Positions 22,610-31,535 of a DNA stretch of 64,000 bases are shown here, piece by piece. A model generated the notes under the pieces. It worked only from the letters and a program-made list of their open reading frames with translations, made no database searches and was not told the DNA's origin. The stretch is from Candidatus Lutibacillus vidarii (GTDB taxonomy: Bacteria; Actinomycetota; Actinomycetes; Actinomycetales; Dermatophilaceae), in NCBI GenBank assembly GCA_016717165.1, contig JADKGA010000002.1, positions 1,240,001-1,304,000 of the forward strand, read 5' to 3'. The translations under genes were made by a program, and so were the position numbers. The number at the start of each line of letters is the position of its first letter. The stretch's first letter is position 1.

Positions 22610-23638
22610 GTGCGCTCGTCAACTCGTGTCTGCGCGGTCCTGGGGGTGTCCGCGAGCCTGGTGCTCGTCGGGTGCGGCTCGACTCCCTCGGGCCCGGCCA
22701 CGCCTACCGGGTCGGCGACGACGACGCAGGCGATGGCCACGCCTTCCGCTGCGGACCGCGCGATGCTCGACACGATCCAGGTCGTCGGGGCCGACCCCAC
22801 CGCGGGCACCGACCCGGTCACGGAGCCGACGGTAACCCTGACGAAGAAGCCGGTCTCGGTCTCGACGACGACGGTCAAGGTGCTCCGCCCCGGCACCGGG
22901 GTGCTCAGCAAGACCGGTGACAAGGTCACCGTCCGCCAGGTGCTCTACGTCGGCAACGAGGGCGTCAAGCTCGACAGCAGCTATGGCGAGAAGCAGCCGG
23001 CGACCTTCACCCTCAGCGGCACCGACATGATCCCGGGCCTGATCTCGGCGCTCACCGGGGTCCAGAAGGGCTCCCGGATCCTGTTCGTCATCCCACCGGC
23101 GCAGGCGTTCGGCACCAGTGGACGCACCGTGATCGGCATCTCAGGCACCGACAACCTCGTGGTCGTCGCCGATGTCGTCGATGTCACGACCCCCAAGCCG
23201 GTCCTGGAGAAGGCCGAGGGCACCGTCATCGCTCCGCCAGCAGGCCTGCCCACGGTGACCTTCGAGGACGCCACCGGCCCGATCGTGACGATGCCCAAGA
23301 CCACCCCGCCCGCCGACACCGTCCAGCAGCTGCTCATCGAGGGCAATGGCGATGTCGTCACGGTCGGTCAAGAGATCACCGTGCACTACTACGGCGCACT
23401 GTGGAAGGACGGCAAGGTCTTCGACTCGTCCTGGCAGCGCAAGACCCCGGCGACCTTCGCCATCGGCGTGGGGAAGGTCATCAAGGGCTGGGACGCGACC
23501 CTGGTCGGCAAGAAGGTCGGCTCGCGTGTCCTGCTCATCATTCCGCCCAAGGACGGCTACGGTGCGAGCGGTCGGCTCCCGGACATCTCGGGGACCGACA
23601 CGATGGTCTTCGTCGTCGACATCCTTGGCGCGTCCTGA
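22610..23638 (+). CDS. FKBP-type peptidyl-prolyl isomerase lipoprotein, two FKBP domains
   Basis: A 342-residue secreted lipoprotein. The signal peptide ends at the lipobox LVGC (Cys22), so it is lipidated outside the membrane. Two FKBP-like domains follow: a divergent one around residues 85-195 (GDKVTVRQVLYVG, IPPAQAFG), and a canonical one at about 240-342 with ITVHYYGALWKDGKVFDSSW, GVGKVIKGWD and LIIPPKDGYG. It accelerates prolyl isomerisation of exported proteins. The start is GTG 22610 behind GGAGG. A -10 box TAGAGT at about 22566-22571 gives it its own promoter. It precedes a second, cytosolic FKBP gene. Confidence 0.92.
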   Translation: MRSSTRVCAVLGVSASLVLVGCGSTPSGPATPTGSATTTQAMATPSAADRAMLDTIQVVGADPTAGTDPVTEPTVTLTKKPVSVSTTTVKVLRPGTGVLSKTGDKVTVRQVLYVGNEGVKLDSSYGEKQPATFTLSGTDMIPGLISALTGVQKGSRILFVIPPAQAFGTSGRTVIGISGTDNLVVVADVVDVTTPKPVLEKAEGTVIAPPAGLPTVTFEDATGPIVTMPKTTPPADTVQQLLIEGNGDVVTVGQEITVHYYGALWKDGKVFDSSWQRKTPATFAIGVGKVIKGWDATLVGKKVGSRVLLIIPPKDGYGASGRLPDISGTDTMVFVVDILGAS

Positions 23639-23701
23639 CCCCCGGACGACCCAACGTCAGTACCCGACCAGTCGTCACCACCCACCTGAGCAGAGGACAC
23701 C

Positions 23702-24088
23702 ATGGCCTGGGCCGTTGACCGCGACAAGCCGGAGATCGACTTCCCCGGGGACACCCCGCCCACCGAGCTGGTCATCGAGGACCTCGTCATCGGCGACGGA
23801 GAGCCCGCCACCGCCGGGCGGACCGTGTCGACCCACTATGTCGGCGTCGCCTGGTCGACCGGCGAGGAGTTCGACGCCTCGTGGAACCGGGGCGCGCCAC
23901 TGGACTTCCGAGTCGGCATCGGCCAGGTCATCAAGGGCTGGGACGACGGCCTGCTCGGGATGCGCGTCGGTGGGCGCCGTCGCCTGGTCATCCCGCCTCA
24001 CCTCGGGTATGGCGCCCGCGGGGCCGGCACTGTCATCAAGCCGGGGGAGACGCTGATCTTTGTCGTCGACCTGGTCGACGTCCGCTGA
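23702..24088 (+). CDS. FKBP-type peptidyl-prolyl cis-trans isomerase, cytosolic
   Basis: A compact single-domain FKBP of 128 residues without a signal peptide. Family residues are present: VSTHYVGVAWSTGEEFDASW, GIGQVIKGWDDGLLGMRVGG, RRRLVIPPHLGYGARGAG and ETLIFVVDLVDV. It acts on cytosolic proline bonds. It stands between the lipoprotein FKBP gene and pafB. The same pair of FKBP genes lies upstream of pafBC in other actinobacteria, so this is probably the ancestral neighbourhood resuming after the pyr block. Confidence 0.93.
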   Translation: MAWAVDRDKPEIDFPGDTPPTELVIEDLVIGDGEPATAGRTVSTHYVGVAWSTGEEFDASWNRGAPLDFRVGIGQVIKGWDDGLLGMRVGGRRRLVIPPHLGYGARGAGTVIKPGETLIFVVDLVDVR

Positions 24089-24095
24089 GCCGTCC

Positions 24096-25088
24096 GTGGC
24101 CGGCGCAGCGCCCACCCCAGCGGCGAAGACGGAGCGGCTGCTCAACCTCGTCATCGCCCTGCTGTGGACCCGCCGGCCGCTGACCAAGGCGCACATCCGC
24201 GACGCCGTCCCGCAGTACCAGCAGACCGCCTCCATCGAGGCCTTCGACCGAATGTTCGAGCGTGACAAGGACGAGCTGCGCGACCTCGGCATACCACTGG
24301 TCACCGAGGTCATCGACCCGCTCTTCGACGACGAGCTCGGCTACCGCATCGACCGCCGCGAGTACGCCCTCCCGCCGGTCGACCTGGCCCCGGACGAGGT
24401 CACCGCGCTGGCCCTGGCGGCGCGGGCGTGGAGCCAGGCCAGCCTCGCGGGTGCCGCGTCGATGGCGCTCAACAAGCTCCGGGCCGCGGGGGTCGAGATC
24501 GACGAGCGGTCGGTCGTCGGCATCGAACCGACGATCCGCACTGCCGAGCCGGCCTTCGACGCCGTCCGGGCCGCCCTGGTGGCCCGGCAGGTCGTCTCCT
24601 TCGAGTACCGCAAACCGGACGGCTCCGCGGCGGCCCGCACGGTGCAGCCCTGGGGGCTCACCTCCTGGCGCGGTCGGTGGTATCTCACCGGCTTCGACCT
24701 CGACCGCGGTGCCGAGCGCGTCTTCCGCCTGGGCCGGGTCGTCGGCGCGGTCACCACGGTCGGCAAGCCCGGTGCGTATGCCGTCCCGGCCGACCACCGA
24801 CCGCGGGTCCTCGTCGCGGGGGTTGCCGACGCGGGCCCACCGAGTGAGAGCCCCGCGGTCATCCGGCTCCGCGGCGGTGCCGGGCAGACGCTGCGACGTC
24901 GGGCCGTGAGCGAGGTCGACGACGCCGGATGGACCACGGTGACCCTGGCTTCGACCAACCTGGAGCGGCTGGCCGACGAGGTGGCCGGCTTCGGCCCCGA
25001 GGCGCTGGCGATCTCCCCGCCCGAGCTGGTCGCGGGCGTGAAGGCCCGTCTGGCCGGTGCCCTTGCCGCTGCGGCGGGGCCTTCATGA
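24096..25088 (+). CDS. pafB: PafB, WYL-domain transcriptional regulator
   Basis: With PafC this forms the activator of the LexA-independent DNA damage response in mycobacteria. About 330 residues: an N-terminal winged helix (LNLVIALLWTRRPLTKAHIR), then the WYL domain (VVSFEYRKPDGSAAARTVQP, GRWYLTGFDLDRGAERVFRL), then a WCX C-terminal part. The WYL core reads WYL here. I choose GTG 24096, eight bases after the FKBP stop; a GTG at 24060 overlapping that gene is possible. The stop overlaps the pafC start by four bases. Confidence 0.93.
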   Translation: MAGAAPTPAAKTERLLNLVIALLWTRRPLTKAHIRDAVPQYQQTASIEAFDRMFERDKDELRDLGIPLVTEVIDPLFDDELGYRIDRREYALPPVDLAPDEVTALALAARAWSQASLAGAASMALNKLRAAGVEIDERSVVGIEPTIRTAEPAFDAVRAALVARQVVSFEYRKPDGSAAARTVQPWGLTSWRGRWYLTGFDLDRGAERVFRLGRVVGAVTTVGKPGAYAVPADHRPRVLVAGVADAGPPSESPAVIRLRGGAGQTLRRRAVSEVDDAGWTTVTLASTNLERLADEVAGFGPEALAISPPELVAGVKARLAGALAAAAGPS

Positions 25089-26146
25089 GCGCCGCCGAGC
25101 GCCGCCGCGCCACGCCGGCCGAGTCCGCGACGGCCCGGCTGGGTCGGCTGCTCACCCTCGTCCCTTGGCTGCTCGACCACCAGGGCATCCCGGTGGAGGA
25201 GGCGGCCGCGACCTTCGGGGTCACCTCGGCCCAGATGGAGGCGGACCTCTCGCTCCTCTTCGTCTGCGGCACCCCCGGGCACCTGCCCGACGACCTCATC
25301 GACGCGGACTGGGAGGACGGCCGGATCTTCCTCTCCAACGCCGAGAGCCTGGCCCGGCCGTGGCGGTTCACCCTCGACGAGGCACTGACCCTCATGGTCG
25401 GGCTGCGCGCGTTGAGCCAGGTCGGGGGCCTGGCCGGCGCTGGGACCGACCGCGACGGTTCCCTGGCCGACGGCGCTACCGGCGCGGGCGGCGGGGATGC
25501 CGTCGAACGAGCGCTGGCCAAGCTGGAGGCTGCCGCGGGCGCCGTCGCCTCCTCGGAGTCCGCGCGGGTGTCGGTCTCCATCGCCGACGACGCGGCGGGC
25601 GCGGCGCTCGCGACGGTGTCCGAGGCGCTGCGGTCGGGGCGGCGGGTCCACCTCAGCTATCTCGTACCCTCCCGGGACGAGACGACCGAGCGGGATGTCG
25701 ACCCGATGCGGCTGGTCTCGATCGAGTCGAGGTGGTACCTCGAAGGGTGGTGCCACCGCGCCGAGGCGGTCCGGCTGTTCCGGGTCGACCGGATCGTCGC
25801 CGCCACTGTGCTCGACGCCGCGGGCGCCATACCGGAGCAGGTTGTCGGACGCGACCTCACCGCAGGACTGTTCGTCCCCGATCCCACCGACCTCGACGTG
25901 GTCATCGAGACCGGACCGGATGCCGCCTGGGTCGCCGAGTACTACCCGACGCAGAGCGTCACCGAGCTCGAGGGTGGCTTCCGTCGGCTCGTCCTGCGCA
26001 CCGGAGACCCCGGCTGGGTCGCCCGCCTGGTATGGCGCCTCGGCGGTTCGGCCCGGGTGGTCGAGCCCGCCGACCTCGCCCGGAGTGTGCGCGATGGTGC
26101 CCGCGAGGCGCTGGCGGCATACGACGCTCTCGGGCAGCAGGCGTAG
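25085..26146 (+). CDS. pafC: PafC, WYL-domain transcriptional regulator
   Basis: Partner of PafB, 353 residues. Its N-terminal HTH (RLGRLLTLVPWLLDHQGIPV) is followed by the WYL domain with RRVHLSYLVPSRDETTERDV and SRWYLEGWCHRAEAVRLFRV, and a C-terminal WCX segment. Between the two is a low-complexity Gly/Ala/Asp insertion (about residues 118-138) that I would not expect to be conserved. ATG 25085 overlaps the pafB stop (ATGA). The TAG stop of pafC itself forms part of the -10-like TAGTCT for the next gene. Confidence 0.93.
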   Translation: MSAAERRRATPAESATARLGRLLTLVPWLLDHQGIPVEEAAATFGVTSAQMEADLSLLFVCGTPGHLPDDLIDADWEDGRIFLSNAESLARPWRFTLDEALTLMVGLRALSQVGGLAGAGTDRDGSLADGATGAGGGDAVERALAKLEAAAGAVASSESARVSVSIADDAAGAALATVSEALRSGRRVHLSYLVPSRDETTERDVDPMRLVSIESRWYLEGWCHRAEAVRLFRVDRIVAATVLDAAGAIPEQVVGRDLTAGLFVPDPTDLDVVIETGPDAAWVAEYYPTQSVTELEGGFRRLVLRTGDPGWVARLVWRLGGSARVVEPADLARSVRDGAREALAAYDALGQQA

Positions 26147-26155
26147 TCTGCGGCC

Positions 26156-26536
26156 GTGCGCATCCTGCTCTGGTCAGTGGTGTGGCTCGTGCTGCTCGTC
26201 GGCGCGGGCCTGTACCTGTGGCGTCGGGTGCGTCCCCTCCCGGGCAAGGTGGCTGCCGCCGGCCGGGAGGTCGAGGCCCTGACCAGGCAGCTCGACGCAC
26301 TCGAGGCCATGGCCGAGCCGCAGCGCTCCCCGCTCAAGGGTGCCAAGGAGCTGGCGGTCTTCGGGTCCCCTCGGGAGCTGCGAGCGGCTTACGCGCGCGG
26401 GGTGGCCCGCAGCCGCGACGCCCGGGCCCTTCGACGCCACGACCGCCTGCCGGGATGGGCCCTTCGGGCCATGCCGCGCGAGTACACTGCAAGCCTGCCC
26501 GCTCGACCCGGCTCCGACGAAGGACAGCCCTCATGA
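26156..26536 (+). CDS. Small single-pass membrane protein of unknown function
   Basis: A 126-residue protein not recognised as a named family. Residues 4-22 (LLWSVVWLVLLVGAGLYLW) form one membrane helix with a short outside N-terminus. A charged helical region (EVEALTRQLDALEAMAEPQ) and a basic tail follow on the cytosolic side. GTG 26156 is preceded six bases away by TAGTCT (26144-26149) and has no Shine-Dalgarno, consistent with a leaderless start inside the pafC-tatA operon. Its stop overlaps tatA by four bases. The position before tatA suggests a link to the envelope, but no function can be read. Confidence 0.75.
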   Translation: MRILLWSVVWLVLLVGAGLYLWRRVRPLPGKVAAAGREVEALTRQLDALEAMAEPQRSPLKGAKELAVFGSPRELRAAYARGVARSRDARALRRHDRLPGWALRAMPREYTASLPARPGSDEGQPS

Positions 26537-26841
26537 GACTCGGCCCCGCTGAGATCGCCATCCTCGCGCTGGTCGCGATCCTGCTCCTCGGGTGGAAGAA
26601 GATGCCCGACATGGCGCGCAGCCTCGGCCGCTCGATGCGGGTCTTCAAGTCCGAGGTCAACGAGATGAAGAAGGATGGCCAAGGCGCCCCGACATCGGTC
26701 CAGGGCGAGGTCGTCCCGCCGCCGGCCCCGGCCGCACCTCCGTCGGTCACGCCGGGCGCCTCCATGCCCACCCCGCAGGTGCCCCCGGCCGCTCAGCAGC
26801 AGCCGGCCGAGCAGCCCTGGCGTCCCGACAGCACACTCTGA
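26533..26841 (+). CDS. tatA: TatA, Sec-independent twin-arginine translocase subunit
   Basis: TatA polymerises to form the channel that exports folded twin-arginine proteins. The 102 residues have the short N-terminal membrane helix (PAEIAILALVAILLLGW), a hinge, an amphipathic helix (KKMPDMARSLGRSMRVFKSEV) and a long Pro/Ala/Gln tail. The usual Phe-Gly hinge (FGxxxLP) is Leu-Gly here (LGWKKMP), an uncommon substitution. ATG 26533 overlaps the preceding stop by four bases. tatC follows after 53 bp. No tatB is seen nearby. Confidence 0.93.
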   Translation: MRLGPAEIAILALVAILLLGWKKMPDMARSLGRSMRVFKSEVNEMKKDGQGAPTSVQGEVVPPPAPAAPPSVTPGASMPTPQVPPAAQQQPAEQPWRPDSTL

Positions 26842-26894
26842 GCGCCCACCGGCGCCCGCTCACCCCATGACGCTCGACCTTCGGCGGCCTCGCC

Positions 26895-27725
26895 ATGGCC
26901 CGGCGCCGAGGTGACCCCGAGGGGCGGATGCCCCTCCTGGAGCATCTGGCCGAGCTGCGGCGGCGGCTCTTCATCGCGGCCTTGGCCATTGTCATCGCGG
27001 CCATCGCCGGGTGGCTCTTCTACGAGCCGATCATCGCGGCGCTGCAGCAGCCGATGGTCGACTTCGAGTTGAGCCATCCGGACACGTTCACCAAGGTCAA
27101 CTTCTCGGGTTTGACCGATGGCCTGGCCATCCAGATCACCGTGAGCCTCTTCGTCGGCATGCTCATCGCGACGCCGGTATGGCTGTACCAGATCTGGGCC
27201 TTCGTCGTCCCGGGCCTGACCAAGCGCGAGAAGCGCGTGACGCTGTGGTTCCTCCTGTCGTCGACGCCGCTCTTCCTCACCGGGTGCTGGCTTGCCTATC
27301 TCACCCTGCCGAAGGCGATCGACGTGCTGCGTGGCTTCACCCCGAAGGGAGCGGCGGCCATCACGCCGGCGGCCGACTACCTCAACTTCGTCCTCAAGTT
27401 CATCGTCGCCTTCGGGGTCGCCTTCCTCCTGCCGGTCTTCATCGTCGGGCTCAACCTCGCCGGGCTGGTCTCGGCGGCAATGCTGCGAAAGGCCTGGCGG
27501 GGGGCCGTCATGGGGATCATGGTCTTCGCGGCGGTGATCACCCCGACCGTCGACCCGTACTCGATGTTCCTCATCGGTGCGCCGATGGTTGCGCTCTACT
27601 TCCTCGCAATGGGAGTGTGCGCGGTCATGGACCGCCGCAGGCGCAAGAAGGACCCGAGCTGGCTCGGCACCCCCGACGACGAGGCCTCGTCGATCGACGA
27701 CCTCGCCGAACCGTTGGACCCGTGA
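26895..27725 (+). CDS. tatC: TatC, twin-arginine translocase receptor
   Basis: A six-helix membrane protein of 276 residues that recognises twin-arginine signal peptides. The N-terminal cytosolic motif MPLLEHLAELRRRLFIA is present and helix 1 follows. PVWLYQIWAFVVPGLTKREK is the conserved first cytoplasmic loop with the Pro and Glu/Lys contacts. The last helices end near residue 245, and the C-terminal tail is acidic (DDEASSIDDLAEPLDP). It shares one base (TGATG) with the downstream lipid kinase gene. Confidence 0.95.
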   Translation: MARRRGDPEGRMPLLEHLAELRRRLFIAALAIVIAAIAGWLFYEPIIAALQQPMVDFELSHPDTFTKVNFSGLTDGLAIQITVSLFVGMLIATPVWLYQIWAFVVPGLTKREKRVTLWFLLSSTPLFLTGCWLAYLTLPKAIDVLRGFTPKGAAAITPAADYLNFVLKFIVAFGVAFLLPVFIVGLNLAGLVSAAMLRKAWRGAVMGIMVFAAVITPTVDPYSMFLIGAPMVALYFLAMGVCAVMDRRRRKKDPSWLGTPDDEASSIDDLAEPLDP

Positions 27726-28633
27726 TGGGCCAGCGCATCGGGGTCGTGGTCAACCCGACGTCCGGCCGGGGCCGCGGAGCCGCCATGGGCGCCGCCGCGG
27801 TAGCCCGCCTGCGGGCCAGCGGCGGGGAGGTCGTCGACCTGTCCGGCGACTCGCACGCCCACTCGACGGACAACGCCCGCGCTGCGGTCGCCTCCGGGGG
27901 GATCGACGTTCTCGCTGTGGTCGGTGGCGATGGTATGGCGCACCTGGGGGTCAACGCCTGCGCGGGCACCCCGGTGGCCCTGGCGATCATCGCCGCGGGC
28001 ACTGGCAATGACAACGCCCGTTCGCTCGGCCTGCCCATCCGTCAGCCGGAGCAGGCTGCCGACCTCATCTCTTCCGGCGCGGTCCGGACCATCGACGCCG
28101 GACGCATGCGGGCCTCCGACGGCGACCGGTGGTGGATCGGGGTCCTCGGCGGGGGTTTCGACTCGGTCGTCACCGAGCGCGCCCACCGGTGGTCCTGGCC
28201 CAAGGGCCCGATGCGCTACAACCTCGCCGTGGCCCGTGAGCTGCCGGTCTTCACGGCGATCCCCTACGCCATCGAGGTCGACGGTCACCGCGTCGAGACC
28301 ACGGCGATGCTCGTCGCGGTGGGCAACGGGCCGGCCTTCGGGGGTGGGATGCTCGTCCTGCCCGAGGCGAAGTTCGACGACGGTCTCCTCGACGTCCTCA
28401 TCCTCCACGAGGTCTCCGTCCTGGAGTTCCTCAAGGTCTTCCCGCGGGTCTTCAAGGGCACGCATGTCACGCACCCGAAGATCGAGATCCTCCGCGGTGA
28501 GAAGGTCCGGCTCGAGACGACCGGGATCATGGCCCAGGCCGACGGCGAGCGCTTCCACCCGATGCCGATCGACGTCGAGGTCGCGCCCGGGGCACTCCGG
28601 GTCGTCGCGCCGAGCTCGCGCTATGTCACGTAA
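27725..28633 (+). CDS. Diacylglycerol kinase-family lipid kinase
   Basis: A 302-residue protein of the DAGK catalytic family. The phosphate-binding opening VVVNPTSGRGRGAAMG, the glycine motif AVVGGDGMAHLGVN, and IAAGTGNDNARSLGLP define the nucleotide site. IGVLGGGFDSVVTERA and EAKFDDGLLDVLILH belong to the lipid-binding domain. Members phosphorylate diacylglycerol, recycling it to phosphatidic acid, or related lipids or sphingoid bases. It begins ATG 27725 on the tatC stop and is followed by helY, the order found in Mycobacterium. Confidence 0.88.
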   Translation: MGQRIGVVVNPTSGRGRGAAMGAAAVARLRASGGEVVDLSGDSHAHSTDNARAAVASGGIDVLAVVGGDGMAHLGVNACAGTPVALAIIAAGTGNDNARSLGLPIRQPEQAADLISSGAVRTIDAGRMRASDGDRWWIGVLGGGFDSVVTERAHRWSWPKGPMRYNLAVARELPVFTAIPYAIEVDGHRVETTAMLVAVGNGPAFGGGMLVLPEAKFDDGLLDVLILHEVSVLEFLKVFPRVFKGTHVTHPKIEILRGEKVRLETTGIMAQADGERFHPMPIDVEVAPGALRVVAPSSRYVT

Positions 28634-28643
28634 CGTGTGACCC

Positions 28644-31496
28644 ATGTCGACGCCGGCGCAGCGCTATGCCGCCTCCCGGCGTCGGGCTCGAGAGTCCCGG
28701 TCCCGGGGAGGCGCGTCCACCGAGGGACAGCCGTCGCCGGAGGCCCTCGCGGCCGTCGACGCCTTCGCCGCAGAGCTGGCGTTTCCGCTCGACGACTTCC
28801 AGCGTGAGGCGTGCGAGGCGGTTGCGGCCGGGCGTGGAGTTCTTGTGGCAGCCCCGACCGGCGCGGGCAAGACCGTCGTCGGCGAGTTCGCCGTCCACCA
28901 GGCCCTCGCCACCGGCCGGAAGGCCTTCTACACCACGCCGATCAAGGCGCTGTCGAACCAGAAGTACCTCGACCTGGTGGCCCGGCACGGCGCGGCGCGG
29001 GTCGGCCTGCTCACCGGGGACAGCCAGGTCAACGGTGAGGCACCGGTCGTCGTCATGACCACCGAGGTGCTCCGGAACATGATGTATGCCGGGTCCAGCA
29101 CCCTCGACGGCCTCGGCTATGTCGTCATGGACGAGGTGCACTATCTCGCCGACCGGTTCCGTGGCGCGGTCTGGGAGGAGGTCATCATCCACCTGCCGCA
29201 GGACGTCCAGGTGGTCTCCCTATCGGCCACCGTGTCCAACGCCGAGGAGTTCGGCGAGTGGCTCGGCGAGGTCCGCGGCGGCGGCTCGACCGGGCAGCGG
29301 ACCGCGGTCGTCGTCAGCGAGCACCGCCCGGTGCCGCTGTGGCAGCACCTCATGGTCGGCTCACGCATCCTCGATCTCTTCGTCGAGGCGGAGGTCTCCG
29401 GCCGGGCAGCGGTCAACCCGGAGGTCCTGGACGCCATACGGCATGTGGAACGGGCCGACCAGTGGACCGGGGGCGGCGGCCGACGTGGACGACCCGCACC
29501 GGGTGGGCCGGGCGGGGGAGCCGGCGGGCGCGGCTTCGCCAGAGCGGGTCGGGGTGGACGCGGGGGTGGTGCCCCGAGCCGGTACGAGGTGGTCGACCAG
29601 CTCGACCGGGCCGGCCTGCTCCCGGCCATTACCTTCATCTTCAGCCGGGTCGGCTGTGACGCGGCGGTCGGGCAGCTGCTCGCCGCCGGGGTACGGCTGG
29701 TGCCGCCGGACGAGGGCTTACGGATCCGCCGGATCGTCGAGGAGCGGGTCGCCGGCATCGCCGAGGAGGACCTCGGCGTCCTTGGCTACTGGGAGTTCGT
29801 CGACGGCCTCGAGCGTGGCTTCGCAGCCCACCACGCGGGGATGCTGCCCACCTTCCGTGAGGTCGTCGAGGAGCTCTTCACCGCCGGGCGGGTCAAGCTT
29901 GTCTTCGCCACCGAGACCCTCGCCCTCGGCATCAACATGCCGGCCCGGACCGTGGTTCTGGAGCGCCTGGTGAAGTTCAACGGCGAGACCCACGCCGATA
30001 TCACCCCCGCCGAGTACACCCAGCTCACCGGCCGCGCCGGTCGCCGAGGCATCGACGTCGAGGGCTATGCCGTCGTCCTGTGGACCCGCGGCCTCGACCC
30101 TGAGGCGGTCGCCGGTCTGGCCTCGACCCGGACCTACCCACTGCGGTCGAGCTTCCGGCCGACATACAACATGGCGGTCAACCTCGTCGCGCGGGTGGGG
30201 CGCGCGCCCGCCCGGGCCGTCCTGGAGACCTCCTTCGCGCAGTTCCAGGCCGACCGCGCCGTCGTCGGGATGGTCCGCACCGTGCGTCGGCACGAGGAAA
30301 GCCTCGCCGAGTATGCCGAGCACATGACCTGCCACCTCGGGGACTTCACCGAGTATGCCGCGCTGCGCGAACAGATACGGGCAACCGAGAAACAGGCGTC
30401 GCAGGCCAAGGTCTACTCGCAGCGCGCCGACGCCGCGGCCAGTCTGGACCGGCTCGGCGTCGGCGATATCGTCGTCGTGCCCGAGGGCCGGCGCGGCGGG
30501 CTGGCCGTCGTCGTTGAGGCCAGCCGGGAGGGACGCCCGCCGGGGCCACTGGTGGTCACCGAGCAGCGCCGGCTGCGACGGCTCACCACGGTCGACGTCC
30601 CCGACCCGGTCGAGCCGATCACCCGGATCAAGCTGCCCAAGGGCTTCCTGGCCCGCAACCCGCACTCCCGGCGGGATATCGCCGCGGCTATGCGCTCCGC
30701 CGTCCCGCACCTGCCGCCGTCGGACGGGCGAGGGGGCGCCCGGCGGATGCCCGCCCATCTCGAGGAGCAGATCACCGAGCTGCGCCGACGGATGCGGGCG
30801 CACCCGTGCCATGGCTGCCCGGACCGCGAGCACCACGCCCGGTGGGCCGAGCGCTGGTGGCGGCTGGAGCGCGAAAACGCCGGCCTGCGCCGCAGCATCG
30901 AGGGCCGGACCAACTCGGTGGCGACGACCTTCGACCGGATCTGCGAGCTGCTCGTGGCCCGGGGCTATCTCGCGGCGGGCGGGGAGAGCGTCACCGCCGA
31001 CGGGGCCCGGCTGCAGCGGCTCTACACCGAGCGCGACCTGCTCACCGCCGAGTGCTTGCGTCAGCGCACCTGGAGGGGTCTAGACCCGGCGAGCCTGGCC
31101 GCCGCCGTGTCGATGCTCGTCCACGAGCCGCGCCGCGACGAGGAGGACCAGGCCCCGCGGATGCCGAACGAGTGGGTCGAGCGCGCCCTGACCGAGATGA
31201 CCCAGCTGTGGACCGCGCTAGCCGCTGCGGAGGAGCAGGCGCTGCTTCCGGTGACCCCGGCCCCGGCCGCGGGGATGGCCTGGATGGTCCACCGCTGGGC
31301 CTCCGGTCGCCGGCTGGAGGACGTCCTGCGCGGTTCGGATATCGCTGCGGGTGACTTCGTCCGGCGGTGCAAGCAGGTGGTCGACCTGCTCGGCCAGGTG
31401 GCCGATGTCGGCGGCGACGACGCGGTGAGCCGGACCGCCCGGAAGGCGATCGACGCGATCCTGCGGGGCGTGGTCGCGGCCGACCGGATCGACTGA
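28644..31496 (+). CDS. helY: HelY, Ski2/Mtr4-like DExH RNA helicase
   Basis: A superfamily 2 helicase of 950 residues. Motif I is APTGAGKTVVGEFAV (about residue 70), motif II MDEVHYLADRFRGAVWEEV, motif III SLSATVSNAEEFGEWL, and motif VI QLTGRAGRRGIDVEGYAVV. A Gly/Arg-rich insertion of about 40 residues lies near residue 280. The C-terminal half has the DSHCT/ratchet-type helices around MPNEWVERALTEMTQLW. By family it unwinds structured RNA in turnover. ATG 28644 follows TAACGT (28631-28636) by seven bases, a leaderless arrangement. Confidence 0.93.
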   Translation: MSTPAQRYAASRRRARESRSRGGASTEGQPSPEALAAVDAFAAELAFPLDDFQREACEAVAAGRGVLVAAPTGAGKTVVGEFAVHQALATGRKAFYTTPIKALSNQKYLDLVARHGAARVGLLTGDSQVNGEAPVVVMTTEVLRNMMYAGSSTLDGLGYVVMDEVHYLADRFRGAVWEEVIIHLPQDVQVVSLSATVSNAEEFGEWLGEVRGGGSTGQRTAVVVSEHRPVPLWQHLMVGSRILDLFVEAEVSGRAAVNPEVLDAIRHVERADQWTGGGGRRGRPAPGGPGGGAGGRGFARAGRGGRGGGAPSRYEVVDQLDRAGLLPAITFIFSRVGCDAAVGQLLAAGVRLVPPDEGLRIRRIVEERVAGIAEEDLGVLGYWEFVDGLERGFAAHHAGMLPTFREVVEELFTAGRVKLVFATETLALGINMPARTVVLERLVKFNGETHADITPAEYTQLTGRAGRRGIDVEGYAVVLWTRGLDPEAVAGLASTRTYPLRSSFRPTYNMAVNLVARVGRAPARAVLETSFAQFQADRAVVGMVRTVRRHEESLAEYAEHMTCHLGDFTEYAALREQIRATEKQASQAKVYSQRADAAASLDRLGVGDIVVVPEGRRGGLAVVVEASREGRPPGPLVVTEQRRLRRLTTVDVPDPVEPITRIKLPKGFLARNPHSRRDIAAAMRSAVPHLPPSDGRGGARRMPAHLEEQITELRRRMRAHPCHGCPDREHHARWAERWWRLERENAGLRRSIEGRTNSVATTFDRICELLVARGYLAAGGESVTADGARLQRLYTERDLLTAECLRQRTWRGLDPASLAAAVSMLVHEPRRDEEDQAPRMPNEWVERALTEMTQLWTALAAAEEQALLPVTPAPAAGMAWMVHRWASGRRLEDVLRGSDIAAGDFVRRCKQVVDLLGQVADVGGDDAVSRTARKAIDAILRGVVAADRID

Positions 31497-31535
31497 TACC
31501 GCGCCTGCGGACGTGTCGGGCGGGGCGGTGCCTGC

